The notes: generated from the letters alone by a model not told the origin. Numbered from the stretch's first letter, positions 34,402-43,379 are shown. The stretch: 64,000 bases of DNA from JBOEGW01 sp050633625 (GCA_050633625.1 JBOEGW010000010.1:66130-130129); one strand, 5' to 3'. Program-made: numbers and translations.

Positions 34402-35402
34402 CAACTGATACGACCAATACACCGACACGGGCTGGCAAAGCCGGTCCAGCCGATATGGAAACTCCGTTTTTGCTTGGCTTCACTGCGGCCCGGTTCTGGC
34501 TCTTTGCCGTGATCACCCTGGCCGTGATTCTGGCACCGCTTGTGCTGTATCCGATCTTCCTGATGAAGATTTATTGCTTCATCATTTTCGCCGTCGCCTA
34601 CAACCTTTTGCTGGGTTACACAGGTCTTATGAGCTTTGGGCACGCCACCTTTTGGGGAATGGGGGCCTATCTTACGGCTCATGCGGCGTCGAAATGGGGG
34701 TTCGGGTTTGAGCTTTCCTTGATGGTTGGCACCTTGACGGCGGCGCTGTTGGGGCTGCTGTTTGGCTTGATCGCCATTCGCCGGACCGGGCTTTACTTTG
34801 CGATGATCACGCTGGCGTTGGCGCAGATGGTTTATTTCATTTGTCTTCAGGTGCCGTTCACGGGCGGCGAAGACGGCGTGCAAGGGGTGCCGCGGGGCAC
34901 GCTTTTGGGGCTGGTTGATCTCAACAATACCACCAATCTGTATTGGCTCGTTGGCTTCATCCTCTTGGCGGTTTTGCTCTTGTCAAACCGGGTGGTTCAT
35001 TCGCCTTTTGGTCAGGTGCTTCGCGCCATTCGCAACAACCCGGATCGCGCGAAGTCACTTGGGTATAATGTGGATCGCTACAAGCTTTATGCCTTTGTCA
35101 TGTCGGCGGCCTTAGCGGGGTTTGCTGGTGGTTTGAAGGCGATCGTGTTTCAAATCGCGACCCTTACGGATGTGTCTACTGTGGCATCCACGGAGGCTGT
35201 TTTGATCACCCTTGTTGGTGGCATCGGCACAATCTTTGGTCCGGTGATTGGCAGTGTGATTGTGCTCGGGCTTGAGCATTATCTGGCACCTTACGGACCA
35301 TGGGTGATGTTCACCCAAGGGGTTGTGTTTGTGCTGTTCGTTCTGTTGTTCCGCAAAGGTTTGCTGGGAGAAATTCAGGACTTCTTCAAGACCCGCCTCT
35401 AA
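34398..35402 (+). CDS. livM: ABC transporter permease LivM
   Basis: 334 residues with a ~40-residue polar N-terminal lead and about nine membrane helices. The family motifs GYTGLMSFGHATFWGMGAY, IRRTGLYFAMITLALAQM, FGQVLRAIRNNPDRAKSLGYN and TLVGGIGTIFGPVIG are all visible. It completes the importer and is followed 29 bases later by a strong terminator. Confidence 0.93.
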   Translation: MTTDTTNTPTRAGKAGPADMETPFLLGFTAARFWLFAVITLAVILAPLVLYPIFLMKIYCFIIFAVAYNLLLGYTGLMSFGHATFWGMGAYLTAHAASKWGFGFELSLMVGTLTAALLGLLFGLIAIRRTGLYFAMITLALAQMVYFICLQVPFTGGEDGVQGVPRGTLLGLVDLNNTTNLYWLVGFILLAVLLLSNRVVHSPFGQVLRAIRNNPDRAKSLGYNVDRYKLYAFVMSAALAGFAGGLKAIVFQIATLTDVSTVASTEAVLITLVGGIGTIFGPVIGSVIVLGLEHYLAPYGPWVMFTQGVVFVLFVLLFRKGLLGEIQDFFKTRL

Positions 35403-35427
35403 AGACGCAGGTCCAAAACACAAACGA

Positions 35428-35464
35428 AAAAGACCCAGCCGATCTTCTCGGTTGGGTCTTTTTT
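35428..35464 (+). terminator. Rho-independent terminator of the Liv operon
   Basis: Stem GACCCAGCCGA (35432-35442) pairs with TCGGTTGGGTC (35448-35458), with one G-T pair and a five-base loop, preceded by AAAAA and followed by TTTTTT. With A tracts on the left and T tracts on the right it can also stop the convergent minus-strand crotonase gene. Confidence 0.9.
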
Positions 35465-35542
35465 CGTCTTGCGTAAGCTGCGGTGAAAAGGTGGTCCCGG
35501 CGCAGAGTGTTCGCTGGGAGGCAGAGGCCGGGACCGGTGGTG

Positions 35543-36340
35543 TTAGCTGCCTTTGAAGGCCGCGCGACGGCGCTCGCCAAAGGCAGAAAGCCCTTCCCAA
35601 ACGTCATCGGTGGCGGCCAAGCGGGCCATGGCTTGAGCTTCATGTTCAAGCTGCGTTTCGAAAGGCTCAGTGCGCGCGGATAGGATTGTGCGTTTGATCT
35701 CGCCAAAGGCTTGGGTGGGACCGGAGGCTAGACGGCGCGCGGTTTTCTCGGCCTCGGGGATCAGCTCATCTGCGGGGGTGACAAAATCCACTAGCCCGGC
35801 TTGGGCGGCGTCCTCGGCGGTGAGGGTTTCGGACAGGAGCAAGAAGCGCTTGGCGCGCGACAGGCCCATGCGGTTTGAGAGCGAAATCGTCGAGCCGGAA
35901 TCGCCGCAATAGCCGATCCCGGTGAAGGCGGCGGTGAGTTTGATCCCGGCGGCGGCAAAGGCAACGTCGCTATGGGCGATGAGCGACACCGCCCCCCCGG
36001 CTGCATCCCCATGCACCGCCACCACAACTGGCGCGTTCATGCGCTGCATCCGGCTGATCCCGGCATGAAGGCTCGCCGTCCATTCCAGCACCATCGTTGG
36101 GAGAGCGTCCCGGTCGGAGAGAAAGCTGCGAATATCGCCGCCCACGGAAAAGAACTTGCCTTCGGCAACAATGAGCACGGCGCGCACCGAAGGGTCCAGC
36201 GTGAGGGCGATTGTCAGGTCGCGAAAGTCGGTGCAAAAATCCCCATCGATCGGGTTTCCGCGCTTGTCTTCGGTCAATGTGACGCGGGCCAAGCCTTCGT
36301 CGATTGTGCATGTCAGGGTCTTGTACTCTTTGGTGGTCAT
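35543..36340 (-). CDS. Crotonase-family enoyl-CoA hydratase/isomerase
   Basis: 265 residues. Oxyanion-hole motifs FFSVGGDI and GDAAGGAVSLIAHSD are present. The first catalytic Glu position of true hydratases is not Glu here (GGAVSLI), and the second region reads GYCGDSGSTISL with Asp, as in PaaG-type isomerases. It is therefore better described as an isomerase-type crotonase than a hydratase. Start 36340 follows AAGGACACGGG; the longer in-frame start at 36385 is rejected. It reads away from a PaaI thioesterase gene with a shared regulatory element. Confidence 0.85.
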   Translation of the reverse strand: MTTKEYKTLTCTIDEGLARVTLTEDKRGNPIDGDFCTDFRDLTIALTLDPSVRAVLIVAEGKFFSVGGDIRSFLSDRDALPTMVLEWTASLHAGISRMQRMNAPVVVAVHGDAAGGAVSLIAHSDVAFAAAGIKLTAAFTGIGYCGDSGSTISLSNRMGLSRAKRFLLLSETLTAEDAAQAGLVDFVTPADELIPEAEKTARRLASGPTQAFGEIKRTILSARTEPFETQLEHEAQAMARLAATDDVWEGLSAFGERRRAAFKGS

Positions 36341-36400
36341 CCCGTGTCCTTTGCTGTCAATCTGGTTGCCATCGGCATCGTACATATTAGTATTGTATTC

Positions 36401-36408
36401 TAGCGTAC
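36401..36408 (+). promoter_or_regulatory. TAGCGTAC element in a divergent promoter region
   Basis: TAGCGTAC in GTATTCTAGCGTACGGTTAG, 61 bases upstream of the minus-strand crotonase and 64 bases upstream of the plus-strand thioesterase. Confidence 0.6.
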
Positions 36409-36472
36409 GGTTAGTCTAGCCTGCCAGAGCGCGAAAGCAACTGTGAAACGCACAACAGGGACGGGGATCACC

Positions 36473-36949
36473 ATGCCAAACACCGGACAGACCATCACGT
36501 TTGACGACACGCCAGATGATGAACCGGCGGGGTATCGGCAGGTCAACTACGGCGCGCCCGAAACCTATGCGGGACCGTATTACGAGCGCGAGGAGGCAGG
36601 GCAGGGGCAGGTCGGATTCCGCGTGAAGGCGCGACATTTGAACCATGCGGGCCTGTGTCATGGTGGAATTATTGCGACCTTTTGCGACCTTCAGGTGCGC
36701 CCCATTAAGGCGAAGCTGGGTTTGGTTGAGTTTTCGCCAACTGTCACGATTTCGGTGGATTTTGTCGAAAGCGGACGCGAGGGGGATTGGATTTGGATGG
36801 CGCCCACCCTTGTCAAACAAACGCGCAAGCTCTTGTTTACCCAAGCTCTTGTTATGGCGGAGGATCGGGTGGTAGCGCGCACCAATGCGATCTATCGGAT
36901 CTTGCACCACAACACGGGCGCGCGCGAGCCAGCGAAGGCTACTTCATAA
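36473..36949 (+). CDS. PaaI-type hotdog thioesterase
   Basis: 158 residues, single hotdog domain. The motif LNHAGLCHGGIIATFCDLQ has the HGG/Asp pattern of PaaI-family acyl-CoA thioesterases, followed by SVDFVESGREGDWIW and VVARTNAIYRIL. It probably hydrolyses stalled CoA esters to free CoA. A GTG at 36443 is possible, but the ATG at 36473 with GGGG upstream gives the more usual N-terminus. Its last 11 bases overlap the convergent crotonase gene at 36939. One of three such genes in the window. Confidence 0.85.
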   Translation: MPNTGQTITFDDTPDDEPAGYRQVNYGAPETYAGPYYEREEAGQGQVGFRVKARHLNHAGLCHGGIIATFCDLQVRPIKAKLGLVEFSPTVTISVDFVESGREGDWIWMAPTLVKQTRKLLFTQALVMAEDRVVARTNAIYRILHHNTGAREPAKATS

Positions 36950-37727
36950 AGCCCCGTTTGGCGGCCATATCCTGCAAAGACCCGGTGTTGCGGATCAGGA
37001 TTTGGGTGCGATTTTCAAGCTCGATGGCGGCGGCGAGACTGCCTGCTTCGAGGTTGGCCCAGAGGCCGCGTTTGGTGAGCCATGTGTTCAGGCTGCCATT
37101 GGCGGCGATTTGGCTGGCGAGGGTCTGTGCGTCGTCCAGGAGGGAGTCGGCCGGTACCGCGCGGCTGATCAGGCCAATTCGCGCGGCCTCCTCAGCTTCG
37201 ACCATGCGCCCGGTGAACATCATTTCGGCGGCATGTGTCGTGCCGATGGCGCGCGGCAACAGATAGCTGACGCCGATGTCGCAAGACGACATGCCAACCC
37301 GGATAAAGGCGGAGCTGAACCGGGCGGCGGTGCTGCCAATGCGCATGTCACAGCCAAGCGCCAGCCCAAGGCCCGCCCCGGCGGCTGCGCCATTGACGGC
37401 GGCAATTGTCGGTTGTGGCACCTCGCGCAGGCGGGTGACAATGGCGGCGTAGCGCTCTTGTCGTCCCATCCAGGCTTCGGTTTCGGGACGTGTATCGCCC
37501 GCCACCCCATCCGCCAGAGACAGATCAAACCCGGCGCAAAACCCGCGCCCGGCGCCTGTCACGATCAGGACGCGGGCGGTGCTTTGGGACAATTGATCCA
37601 AGGCGGCGAAGAAGGCCTGCACCATCTCATCGGTGAGGGCATTCATCTTGTCGGGACGGTTCAACGTCAGGGTTGCGACGTCGCTCTCAAGCCCCTCCAG
37701 CAGAACAGTTGGCGTTTTCGTATTCAT
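36939..37727 (-). CDS. Crotonase-family protein lacking both hydratase Glu residues
   Basis: 262 residues. FCAGFDLSL and NGAAAGAGLGLALGCD give the crotonase oxyanion hole. The two catalytic Glu positions of enoyl-CoA hydratase are absent: Gly in GAGLGLALGC, and the second region reads VGMSSCDIGVSYLLPRAIG with Asp. This DIGVSYLLPR form is typical of a subgroup with other activities (isomerase or hydrolase). It follows the DECR-like SDR with a four-base overlap and is translated with it. Confidence 0.85.
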   Translation of the reverse strand: MNTKTPTVLLEGLESDVATLTLNRPDKMNALTDEMVQAFFAALDQLSQSTARVLIVTGAGRGFCAGFDLSLADGVAGDTRPETEAWMGRQERYAAIVTRLREVPQPTIAAVNGAAAGAGLGLALGCDMRIGSTAARFSSAFIRVGMSSCDIGVSYLLPRAIGTTHAAEMMFTGRMVEAEEAARIGLISRAVPADSLLDDAQTLASQIAANGSLNTWLTKRGLWANLEAGSLAAAIELENRTQILIRNTGSLQDMAAKRGFMK

Positions 37728-38605
37728 CGCCCTTGGCGCTCTTTGGTTTGTGATGCGCGGATGGCTTCGCGGGCAATGTCCCAGTCTTTTTCGGTCATCT
37801 TGCTCATCTCTGCAAAGGTCGAATGGGCGGTCAAACGATGGCCGCCGTCAATCGGGATGGTGGCGCCGTTCACGTATTGGCATTCGTCCATCATGAGGAA
37901 GATCATCAAGTTGCGCAATTCGTCCATCTCCCCGAAACGGCGCAATGGCACCATGTCGGGCTGCGTTGCGCCAAAGTTGGAGCCGGGCACCGGGTTCAGT
38001 TTTTCCCATGCGTTTTCGGTCGGGAATGGGCCGGGGGCCACGGCGTTGAGGCGAATGCCCTTATGGCCCCACTCCGCGGCGAGGCTCATGGTCATGGCGT
38101 GAATTGCGGTTTTGGCCATGGCGCAGGGCACAACATAGGCGGACCCGGACCACACCCAAGTCACGAGGTTGGAGAGCACGGTACCGGGCAGGCCATCGCG
38201 AATCCATCGGGTGCCGCAGGAGTGGGTTGCATAGAAGGACCCGTCCATCACGGTGGCCCGTACGGCATCGTATGCGCGGTGGGAAATCGACTCGGTGGGG
38301 GCGATGAAGTTTGCGCCGGCGTTGTTGAGCAGCCCAGTGAGGGGACCACCTTGCCAGAGATCTTCGACCATAGCATCGACAGCTTCGGCGTCACGAATGT
38401 TCACGACTCGGAATTCGGCAGTGCCGCCTGAGCGTTCCTCGATTTCAGCGACGGCCTCTGCGAGCACCTCTTCGCGCCGCCCGCAGATTGCCACATGGGC
38501 GCCCAGAGAGGCGAAACCGACTGACATTTCCTTGCCAAGTCCGGTGCCTCCTCCGGTGACCAAGATGCGTTTTCCGGCTAGAAGATCCTTACGAAATGGG
38601 CTCAT
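37724..38605 (-). CDS. 2,4-dienoyl-CoA reductase-like SDR
   Basis: 293 residues. Cofactor motif TGGGTGLGKEMS and NNAGANF are normal. The catalytic YxxxK is replaced by Cys161-x3-Lys165 (VVPCAMAKTAIHAM), and the surrounding sequence SGSAYVVPxAxAK...SLAAEWGxxGIRLN...PGPxxTENAW closely follows mammalian 2,4-dienoyl-CoA reductase (DECR), which also lacks Tyr at this position. It would reduce a 2,4-dienoyl-CoA with NADPH so that unsaturated chains can continue beta-oxidation. Ribosome-binding site GGGGAGGACACAAC. Confidence 0.85.
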   Translation of the reverse strand: MSPFRKDLLAGKRILVTGGGTGLGKEMSVGFASLGAHVAICGRREEVLAEAVAEIEERSGGTAEFRVVNIRDAEAVDAMVEDLWQGGPLTGLLNNAGANFIAPTESISHRAYDAVRATVMDGSFYATHSCGTRWIRDGLPGTVLSNLVTWVWSGSAYVVPCAMAKTAIHAMTMSLAAEWGHKGIRLNAVAPGPFPTENAWEKLNPVPGSNFGATQPDMVPLRRFGEMDELRNLMIFLMMDECQYVNGATIPIDGGHRLTAHSTFAEMSKMTEKDWDIAREAIRASQTKERQGR

Positions 38606-38673
38606 GTTGTGTCCTCCCCATAGTCCCGCGCGCGCTGTTTAGTCAGGAGGCGGGTTTGATATGCATAACATAT

Positions 38674-38723
38674 AGTACGCTTTCGTATTAAAACACCTTG
38701 CCGGGCGTTGCAATAGTTCGCTA
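38674..38723. promoter_or_regulatory. Divergent promoter region with two element variants
   Basis: AGTACGCT (38674-38681; AGCGTACT on minus) and GTTCGCTA (38716-38723; TAGCGAAC on minus), between the DECR-like SDR (start 38605) and the plus-strand crotonase (start 38773). Spacing is 42 bases, about four helical turns. Confidence 0.55.
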
Positions 38724-38772
38724 CCATACGATAGACAAATTCACCACGGGTGACAGGACAGGAGAGCGCAGG

Positions 38773-40134
38773 ATGACGGCGAATAGAAAGGAAGCTCCAG
38801 AGCTTCAGGAATTTCGGATCGAGTTTACCGAGGATGGCATCGTCCACCTGATTTTTGATGCGCCGGGGCGCAGTATGAATGTCTTTTCCAATCGTGCGAT
38901 CCGTGAGGCAGAAACCTTTGCTGACTGGTTGGCGGGGGCGGATGTTTCCGGGGTTGTGATCTCATCCGGGAAGGACACGGCGTTTTGTGCGGGGGCGGAC
39001 CTTGGCGAGCTGTCGTCGGCCTATGACATGATTATGGCGACGCCTGAGGCGGAGCGCGACGCGGCAACTGTCACCGAGTTTTCGCCCATTGGCCGCGCCT
39101 TTCGGAAGTTGGAAACCGCAGGCAAGCCGGTGGCGGTGGCGATCAACGGGTTGGCGTTGGGGGGCGGCTGCGAATTGGCGCTCGCGTGTCACTACCGGGT
39201 CGTGACAGAGAGCAAAGGGGTCGGGCTTGGCTTGCCGGAATCGCTGGTTGGTCTTTTGCCCGGCGGGGGTGGCACCCAGCGGATGCCGCGTGTTGTTGGG
39301 ATCGCGGAGAGTTTGCCGATTTTGCTGGAAGCTGGACGGTTTGATGCGCAGCAGGCCTTGGCGCTTGGACTGGCGCATGAGGTTGTGCCGCAGGGCAGCG
39401 AGATTGCCGCCGCAGAAGCCTGGGTACGTTCAAACCCTGATCCGCGCCAGCCGTGGGATCGCCCCGAATGGCAAGACCCAAGCGCCGACGAAATTGCAAC
39501 GGTGCTGGACCCTGTACGAGCTGAGGTGCTGCGCAATCAAGGTGGGCACTTCCCAGCTGAGATTGCCATTTTGGACTGTCTTTATAGGGGTTTGCCGGTC
39601 GATATGGAGCGCGCTGTTGCACAAGAGATCGACATTTTCAAAGACCTCGTGCAGCGGATTGAGCCGCGCAATATGATTGCCTCGCAATTCTTGGGCCGGG
39701 TCGAGTTTGATCGGCGCAAGCGAAAAGAAAACCTGCCGGATTACCTCTCGGCATTTACGGAGGCCATGAAAGAGACAACTGGCGCGGCGATCACCCAGCG
39801 CGGCGAATTGGGCGCGGCGGCGGCGCTGTTTGCGGGCATAACGATTGACGGGCCAGTGCACTGGGAGGCTGCGCAGGCTGATGAGACGGCGAAACGCTTG
39901 CCGCAGTGGTTTTTTGATCTGCAAAGTGAGGTTGAGCGCGCGGCTTTGGCGATTTTGGCACAGGTGGCTTTGGCGGCGGAAAGCTGGGCGAAGGACGTCC
40001 CGGAAGCGGACCGCAACATGGTTGATTGTGCGAGCGTGCGCGGGGCCGGGTTTCCCGGCTATCTTGGCGGTCCGTTCTTGTTTCTGGCCATGTTCGGGGC
40101 GCAGGATTGCAAGGCGATGGCGGCCGCGGGTTAA
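38773..40134 (+). CDS. FadJ-like enoyl-CoA hydratase fused to a dehydrogenase C-domain remnant, without the NAD-binding domain
   Basis: 453 residues. N-terminal crotonase domain with both catalytic Glu residues (GGGCELALACH Glu134; GLPESLVGLLPGGGGTQRM Glu156), matching the hydratase half of FadB/FadJ. The FadJ-type linker helix (LRNQGGHFPAEIAILDCLYRG...SQFLG) ends at ~308, exactly where the Rossmann NAD domain should begin. No Rossmann motif is found; about 100 residues later the tail GAGFPGYLGGPFLF (~424) matches the GFPPFLGGPF end of the FadJ dehydrogenase C-domain. It should hydrate enoyl-CoA but not oxidise the product. Start 38773 follows GGAGAGCGCAGG. Confidence 0.85.
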   Translation: MTANRKEAPELQEFRIEFTEDGIVHLIFDAPGRSMNVFSNRAIREAETFADWLAGADVSGVVISSGKDTAFCAGADLGELSSAYDMIMATPEAERDAATVTEFSPIGRAFRKLETAGKPVAVAINGLALGGGCELALACHYRVVTESKGVGLGLPESLVGLLPGGGGTQRMPRVVGIAESLPILLEAGRFDAQQALALGLAHEVVPQGSEIAAAEAWVRSNPDPRQPWDRPEWQDPSADEIATVLDPVRAEVLRNQGGHFPAEIAILDCLYRGLPVDMERAVAQEIDIFKDLVQRIEPRNMIASQFLGRVEFDRRKRKENLPDYLSAFTEAMKETTGAAITQRGELGAAAALFAGITIDGPVHWEAAQADETAKRLPQWFFDLQSEVERAALAILAQVALAAESWAKDVPEADRNMVDCASVRGAGFPGYLGGPFLFLAMFGAQDCKAMAAAG

Positions 40135-41642
40135 GGCGCAGGCTCATCCAAGCTGGGCAAAAAATCGCGCAGTTTGCGGCGCAAAAGCTTGCCGGTGTCT
40201 GACATCGGCAGGCGATCAACTATGACGATGTCGCGAGGGTGTTTCACCCGTCCTAGGCGTGTTTCCAGAAAGGCTTTGAGGGGAGGGATGACCTCCTCTT
40301 GCGCGTCTTTTGTGGGCACGACAAAGGCAACGGGCCGCTCCTCAAAGGTTGGGTCCGGCACGCCGATGACACCGCAGGCGGCCACAAATGGGGCGTCCTC
40401 GATGGCGGCTTCGATCTCTTGTGGATAGAGGTTCACGCCCCCGGAAATGATCATGTCATCGGCGCGATCAGACAGGTACAAGTAGCCCTCCTCATCAAGT
40501 CGCCCGATGTCGCCAAAGGTCTGCCAGCCTTGGCGGCTTGTCTTTTCGGCGGTTTTTTGCGCTGCGCCGAAATAAGCGAAAGGGGGTGTTTCAGAGAAGA
40601 ACACCCTTCCGGTTTGCTCCGGTTCAAGGGGCGTATCATCGGGGCCAAGAATATGCGCGACACCTTTCACAGCGCGGCCTACGGAGCCGGGATGAGCGCG
40701 CCAATCGGCGCTGTCGATCATGGTCAGGCCAATCCCTTCGCTGCCGGAATAATACTCGGTCAAAATCGGTCCCCACCAATCAAGCATTGCGCGTTTGAGC
40801 GCCGGGGTGCAGGGGGCGGCCCCGTGCAGGGCACGGTGATGGGTTGCTCCACTATAGCGCGCGCGCCTGTCTTTGGGCAGGTCCAGCAGGCGGCGGAACA
40901 TCGTCGGCACCCATTGGCTCAGGGTGATATTATGCGAGTCGAGTAGCTCAAGCGCGCGGCCTGCGTCAAAGCGCGGCATCACAACCGCCGTCCCTCCGGC
41001 GGCGCCAATCGCCAGCACGAAACGCAAGGCGGCGGCGTGGTAGAGGGGCTGAGTGGAGAGGTAGCGGGTGTCCGAAGTCAGGCCAAACAGGCCGATAAGA
41101 TCGCGGGCAAATCCCGGCATCTTGTCGGCTTGATCGGGGCCGGGCAGGGGGCGAATGATCCCCTTTGGCGCGCCTGTGGTGCCAGAGGAATACATCATCA
41201 AACCGCCGGGACGCTCATCGGAAATTGGCTCCCTTGGGCCGGTTCTGGCCTCTTGGGGATCAAGGATGGGCACGCGCACATCGGCCAATTGGGCGGCGAA
41301 ATCCGGGGTCGCGAAAACCAAAGCGGCTGTAGCGTTTTTGACGATATAGTTGGTTTCCTGGGGTGACAATCGCGTTGGGATTGGCGTCAGGTACACCCCG
41401 GCGCGCTGCGCTGCCCAGCACAGGGCGACGATGGCGGGATCATTGCCCAGAAGCGCGGCGATATGCGCGCCGGGGGCGAGGTCGTGGGCGCGGATCAGAT
41501 GGGCGAGTTGATTGGCCTGTGCCTCCAGATCCGCGAAGGTCAGGGTGACTGTGGCGTCCGGTTTGCCGTCTTGTGTGCCGTCCAAAAGGAGCGCCGGTTG
41601 ATCGGGTCTTCGCATGGCCCACTCGCGCAGGCCGGGAGTCAT
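40131..41642 (-). CDS. Acyl-CoA ligase
   Basis: 503 residues, AMP-forming. MYSSGTTGAPKGIIRPL, the YYSGSEGIGLT core, TFGDIGRLDEEGYLYLSDRADDMIISGGVNLYPQEIE and a C-terminal SDTGKLLRRKLRD with the catalytic Lys. The SGGVNLYPQEIE form is seen in ligases acting on bulky or cyclic acids. It overlaps the upstream thioesterase by four bases, and its stop overlaps the convergent FadJ-like gene by four bases. Part of the minus-strand operon ACAD - thioesterase - ligase. Confidence 0.9.
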   Translation of the reverse strand: MTPGLREWAMRRPDQPALLLDGTQDGKPDATVTLTFADLEAQANQLAHLIRAHDLAPGAHIAALLGNDPAIVALCWAAQRAGVYLTPIPTRLSPQETNYIVKNATAALVFATPDFAAQLADVRVPILDPQEARTGPREPISDERPGGLMMYSSGTTGAPKGIIRPLPGPDQADKMPGFARDLIGLFGLTSDTRYLSTQPLYHAAALRFVLAIGAAGGTAVVMPRFDAGRALELLDSHNITLSQWVPTMFRRLLDLPKDRRARYSGATHHRALHGAAPCTPALKRAMLDWWGPILTEYYSGSEGIGLTMIDSADWRAHPGSVGRAVKGVAHILGPDDTPLEPEQTGRVFFSETPPFAYFGAAQKTAEKTSRQGWQTFGDIGRLDEEGYLYLSDRADDMIISGGVNLYPQEIEAAIEDAPFVAACGVIGVPDPTFEERPVAFVVPTKDAQEEVIPPLKAFLETRLGRVKHPRDIVIVDRLPMSDTGKLLRRKLRDFLPSLDEPAP

Positions 41643-42136
41643 GGTGCGGCCTCAAAGACAGCCGCAAGCGAGGGCGTGCCTTCCATGTCTGGACCCGCAT
41701 CGGAAAACACGGCGCTGGCCTGAAACACCGGGCGGTCGTCGACGGTGCCGAGCATCTGGGCGAAGTGCAGGCGGCGGCCATGTTGGCGCGATTGGGTGCG
41801 CACTTCGACCCATGCGCCTTGCTCAATTGGGCGCAAAAATTCGACTGTGAGCGAGACTGTGACAAGGGCTTGGTCGATCACCTCACCATCCACGCGCACA
41901 GCATAGACGGCTTGGTCGGCAAGGCTGGCCATCATGCCGCCGTGGCACATTCCGCGCCCGTTCACATGACGCGGGGTGCAGCGAAACCCAAGCACCAGCG
42001 CGCCCTCTTCAAGCTTGCCGAACATCGGCCCGATCATCATGTCAAACCCACCGCGATCCGCGATAAGCGCGAACCCTTTGGGCGGGTTTGCCTCCGGTTC
42101 ATTGGCCAGTAATTCAGCGATTCGGGCGGTGGTCAT
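41639..42136 (-). CDS. PaaI-type hotdog thioesterase
   Basis: 165 residues. HVNGRGMCHGGMMASLADQAVYAV carries the HGG and Asp signature; VTVSLTVEFLRPIEQGAWVEVRTQ follows as usual. Single hotdog domain with a C-terminal helix. Probably hydrolyses a CoA ester in the same operon as an acyl-CoA dehydrogenase and a ligase. Start follows GGAAGCCTGCCC. Confidence 0.86.
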   Translation of the reverse strand: MTTARIAELLANEPEANPPKGFALIADRGGFDMMIGPMFGKLEEGALVLGFRCTPRHVNGRGMCHGGMMASLADQAVYAVRVDGEVIDQALVTVSLTVEFLRPIEQGAWVEVRTQSRQHGRRLHFAQMLGTVDDRPVFQASAVFSDAGPDMEGTPSLAAVFEAAP

Positions 42137-42153
42137 GGGCAGGCTTCCGGTTG

Positions 42154-43302
42154 TTATCCGAGGTTGCGGGAGATCAGTTCTTTCATGATCTCAGAGGTGC
42201 CACCGTAGATACGTTGTACGCGTGCGTCTGCATAGAGGCGACAGATTTCATACTCGCGCATGAAGCCATAACCGCCGTGCAACTGGAGGCAGGCATCGGT
42301 GACGCGGCCTTGAAGCTCGCTGGCCCAAAGTTTGGCCTTGGAGGCGTCATAGGTTGTCAGCTCGCCTTTGACGTGGCGTGTGATGCATTGATCAATGAAG
42401 GCCCAGCCCACGGAAAGTTCGGTCGCCATGTCTGCGAGTTTGTGGCGCGTGACCTGATAGTCGGCCACCGCCTTTCCAAACGCCTGACGCTCGCGCACAT
42501 ACTCAAGGGTGATGTCGAAGGCTTTTTGCGCCGCCGAAATCGAGGTGACGCCGATGATCAGCCGTTCTTGTGGCAGCTCGGTCATCAACACCGACATGGC
42601 CTGACCCACCGGACCAAGGCTATTGGTCATTGGGACGCGCACATCATCAAAGAAGATTTCGGATGTATCGGCGGAAATTTGGCCGAGTTTGTCGAGGTTG
42701 CGCCCGCGTCGATACCCCTCGCGGTTTGTTTCGACGACGATCAGGCTCATGTTGCCGGAACCGCGCCCTTCGGCGGTGCGGGTCACGACGATCACGAGGT
42801 CAGCGTGCTGGCCATTGGAAATGAAGGTCTTGGCGCCATTGATGATCCAATCCTCACCGTCTTGCCGCGCCGTTGTGCGAATGCCCTGCAAGTCCGAGCC
42901 GGTGCCCGGTTCGGTCATGGCGATTGCGCAGACGAGGCTTCCATCGACCATGCCGGGCAGCCAGCGGGCTTTTTGTTCGGGGGTGGCGCAAGACGCGATA
43001 TAGCCAAGGCAGACATCTGAGTGCACCGACACATCGGCGGCCGGGCCCATGAAGCCGGAATAGGCGAGTTCTTCCGCGATCACCGTATGCATGCGGAAAT
43101 CTTCGCCAATCCCGCCGTATTCTTCTGGAACACTTGGGCAGATCAGCCCGGCGGCACCTAGTTTGCTCCAAAGGGCGCGATCGACGATTCCGTCGCGTTC
43201 CCAGCGTTCAAACTCTGGTGCGATATGTTCGGCGGCGAAGCGGCGCACCATATCGCGCAGCTGGCTATGGGTTTCGTCGTAGATGTCTCGATGCGCTAAC
43301 AA
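42154..43302 (-). CDS. Acyl-CoA dehydrogenase
   Basis: 382 residues with IAMTEPGTGSDLQGIR, a FISNGQHAD loop, QLHGGYGFMREYEICRLYADARVQRIYGGTSEIMKEL split over the C-terminal helices; the canonical Glu is present in GGTSEIM. A standard FAD/ETF-linked dehydrogenase. The start is a TTG at 43302, 6 bases after GGGAGGCACCC (no ATG near); the N-terminus LAHRDIYDETHSQLRDMVRRFA fits the family. First gene of the operon reaching to 40131. An element variant lies 50 bases upstream. Confidence 0.9.
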   Translation of the reverse strand: MLAHRDIYDETHSQLRDMVRRFAAEHIAPEFERWERDGIVDRALWSKLGAAGLICPSVPEEYGGIGEDFRMHTVIAEELAYSGFMGPAADVSVHSDVCLGYIASCATPEQKARWLPGMVDGSLVCAIAMTEPGTGSDLQGIRTTARQDGEDWIINGAKTFISNGQHADLVIVVTRTAEGRGSGNMSLIVVETNREGYRRGRNLDKLGQISADTSEIFFDDVRVPMTNSLGPVGQAMSVLMTELPQERLIIGVTSISAAQKAFDITLEYVRERQAFGKAVADYQVTRHKLADMATELSVGWAFIDQCITRHVKGELTTYDASKAKLWASELQGRVTDACLQLHGGYGFMREYEICRLYADARVQRIYGGTSEIMKELISRNLG

Positions 43303-43319
43303 GGGTGCCTCCCGTTCCC

Positions 43320-43360
43320 GGGCCGCAAACTGTGCGGCCCTTTATGGTACGGTAGATTAC
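43320..43360. promoter_or_regulatory. Hairpin plus TAGATTAC element between MarR and ACAD genes
   Basis: Perfect inverted repeat GGGCCGCA (43320-43327)/TGCGGCCC (43333-43340) with a five-base loop, followed by GGTACGGTAGATTACC containing TAGATTAC (43353-43360). The hairpin may terminate marR transcription or lie in the ACAD leader; the element is positioned as an operator for the ACAD operon. Confidence 0.55.
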
Positions 43361-43379
43361 CTTTTGATCGAGCGCAACG

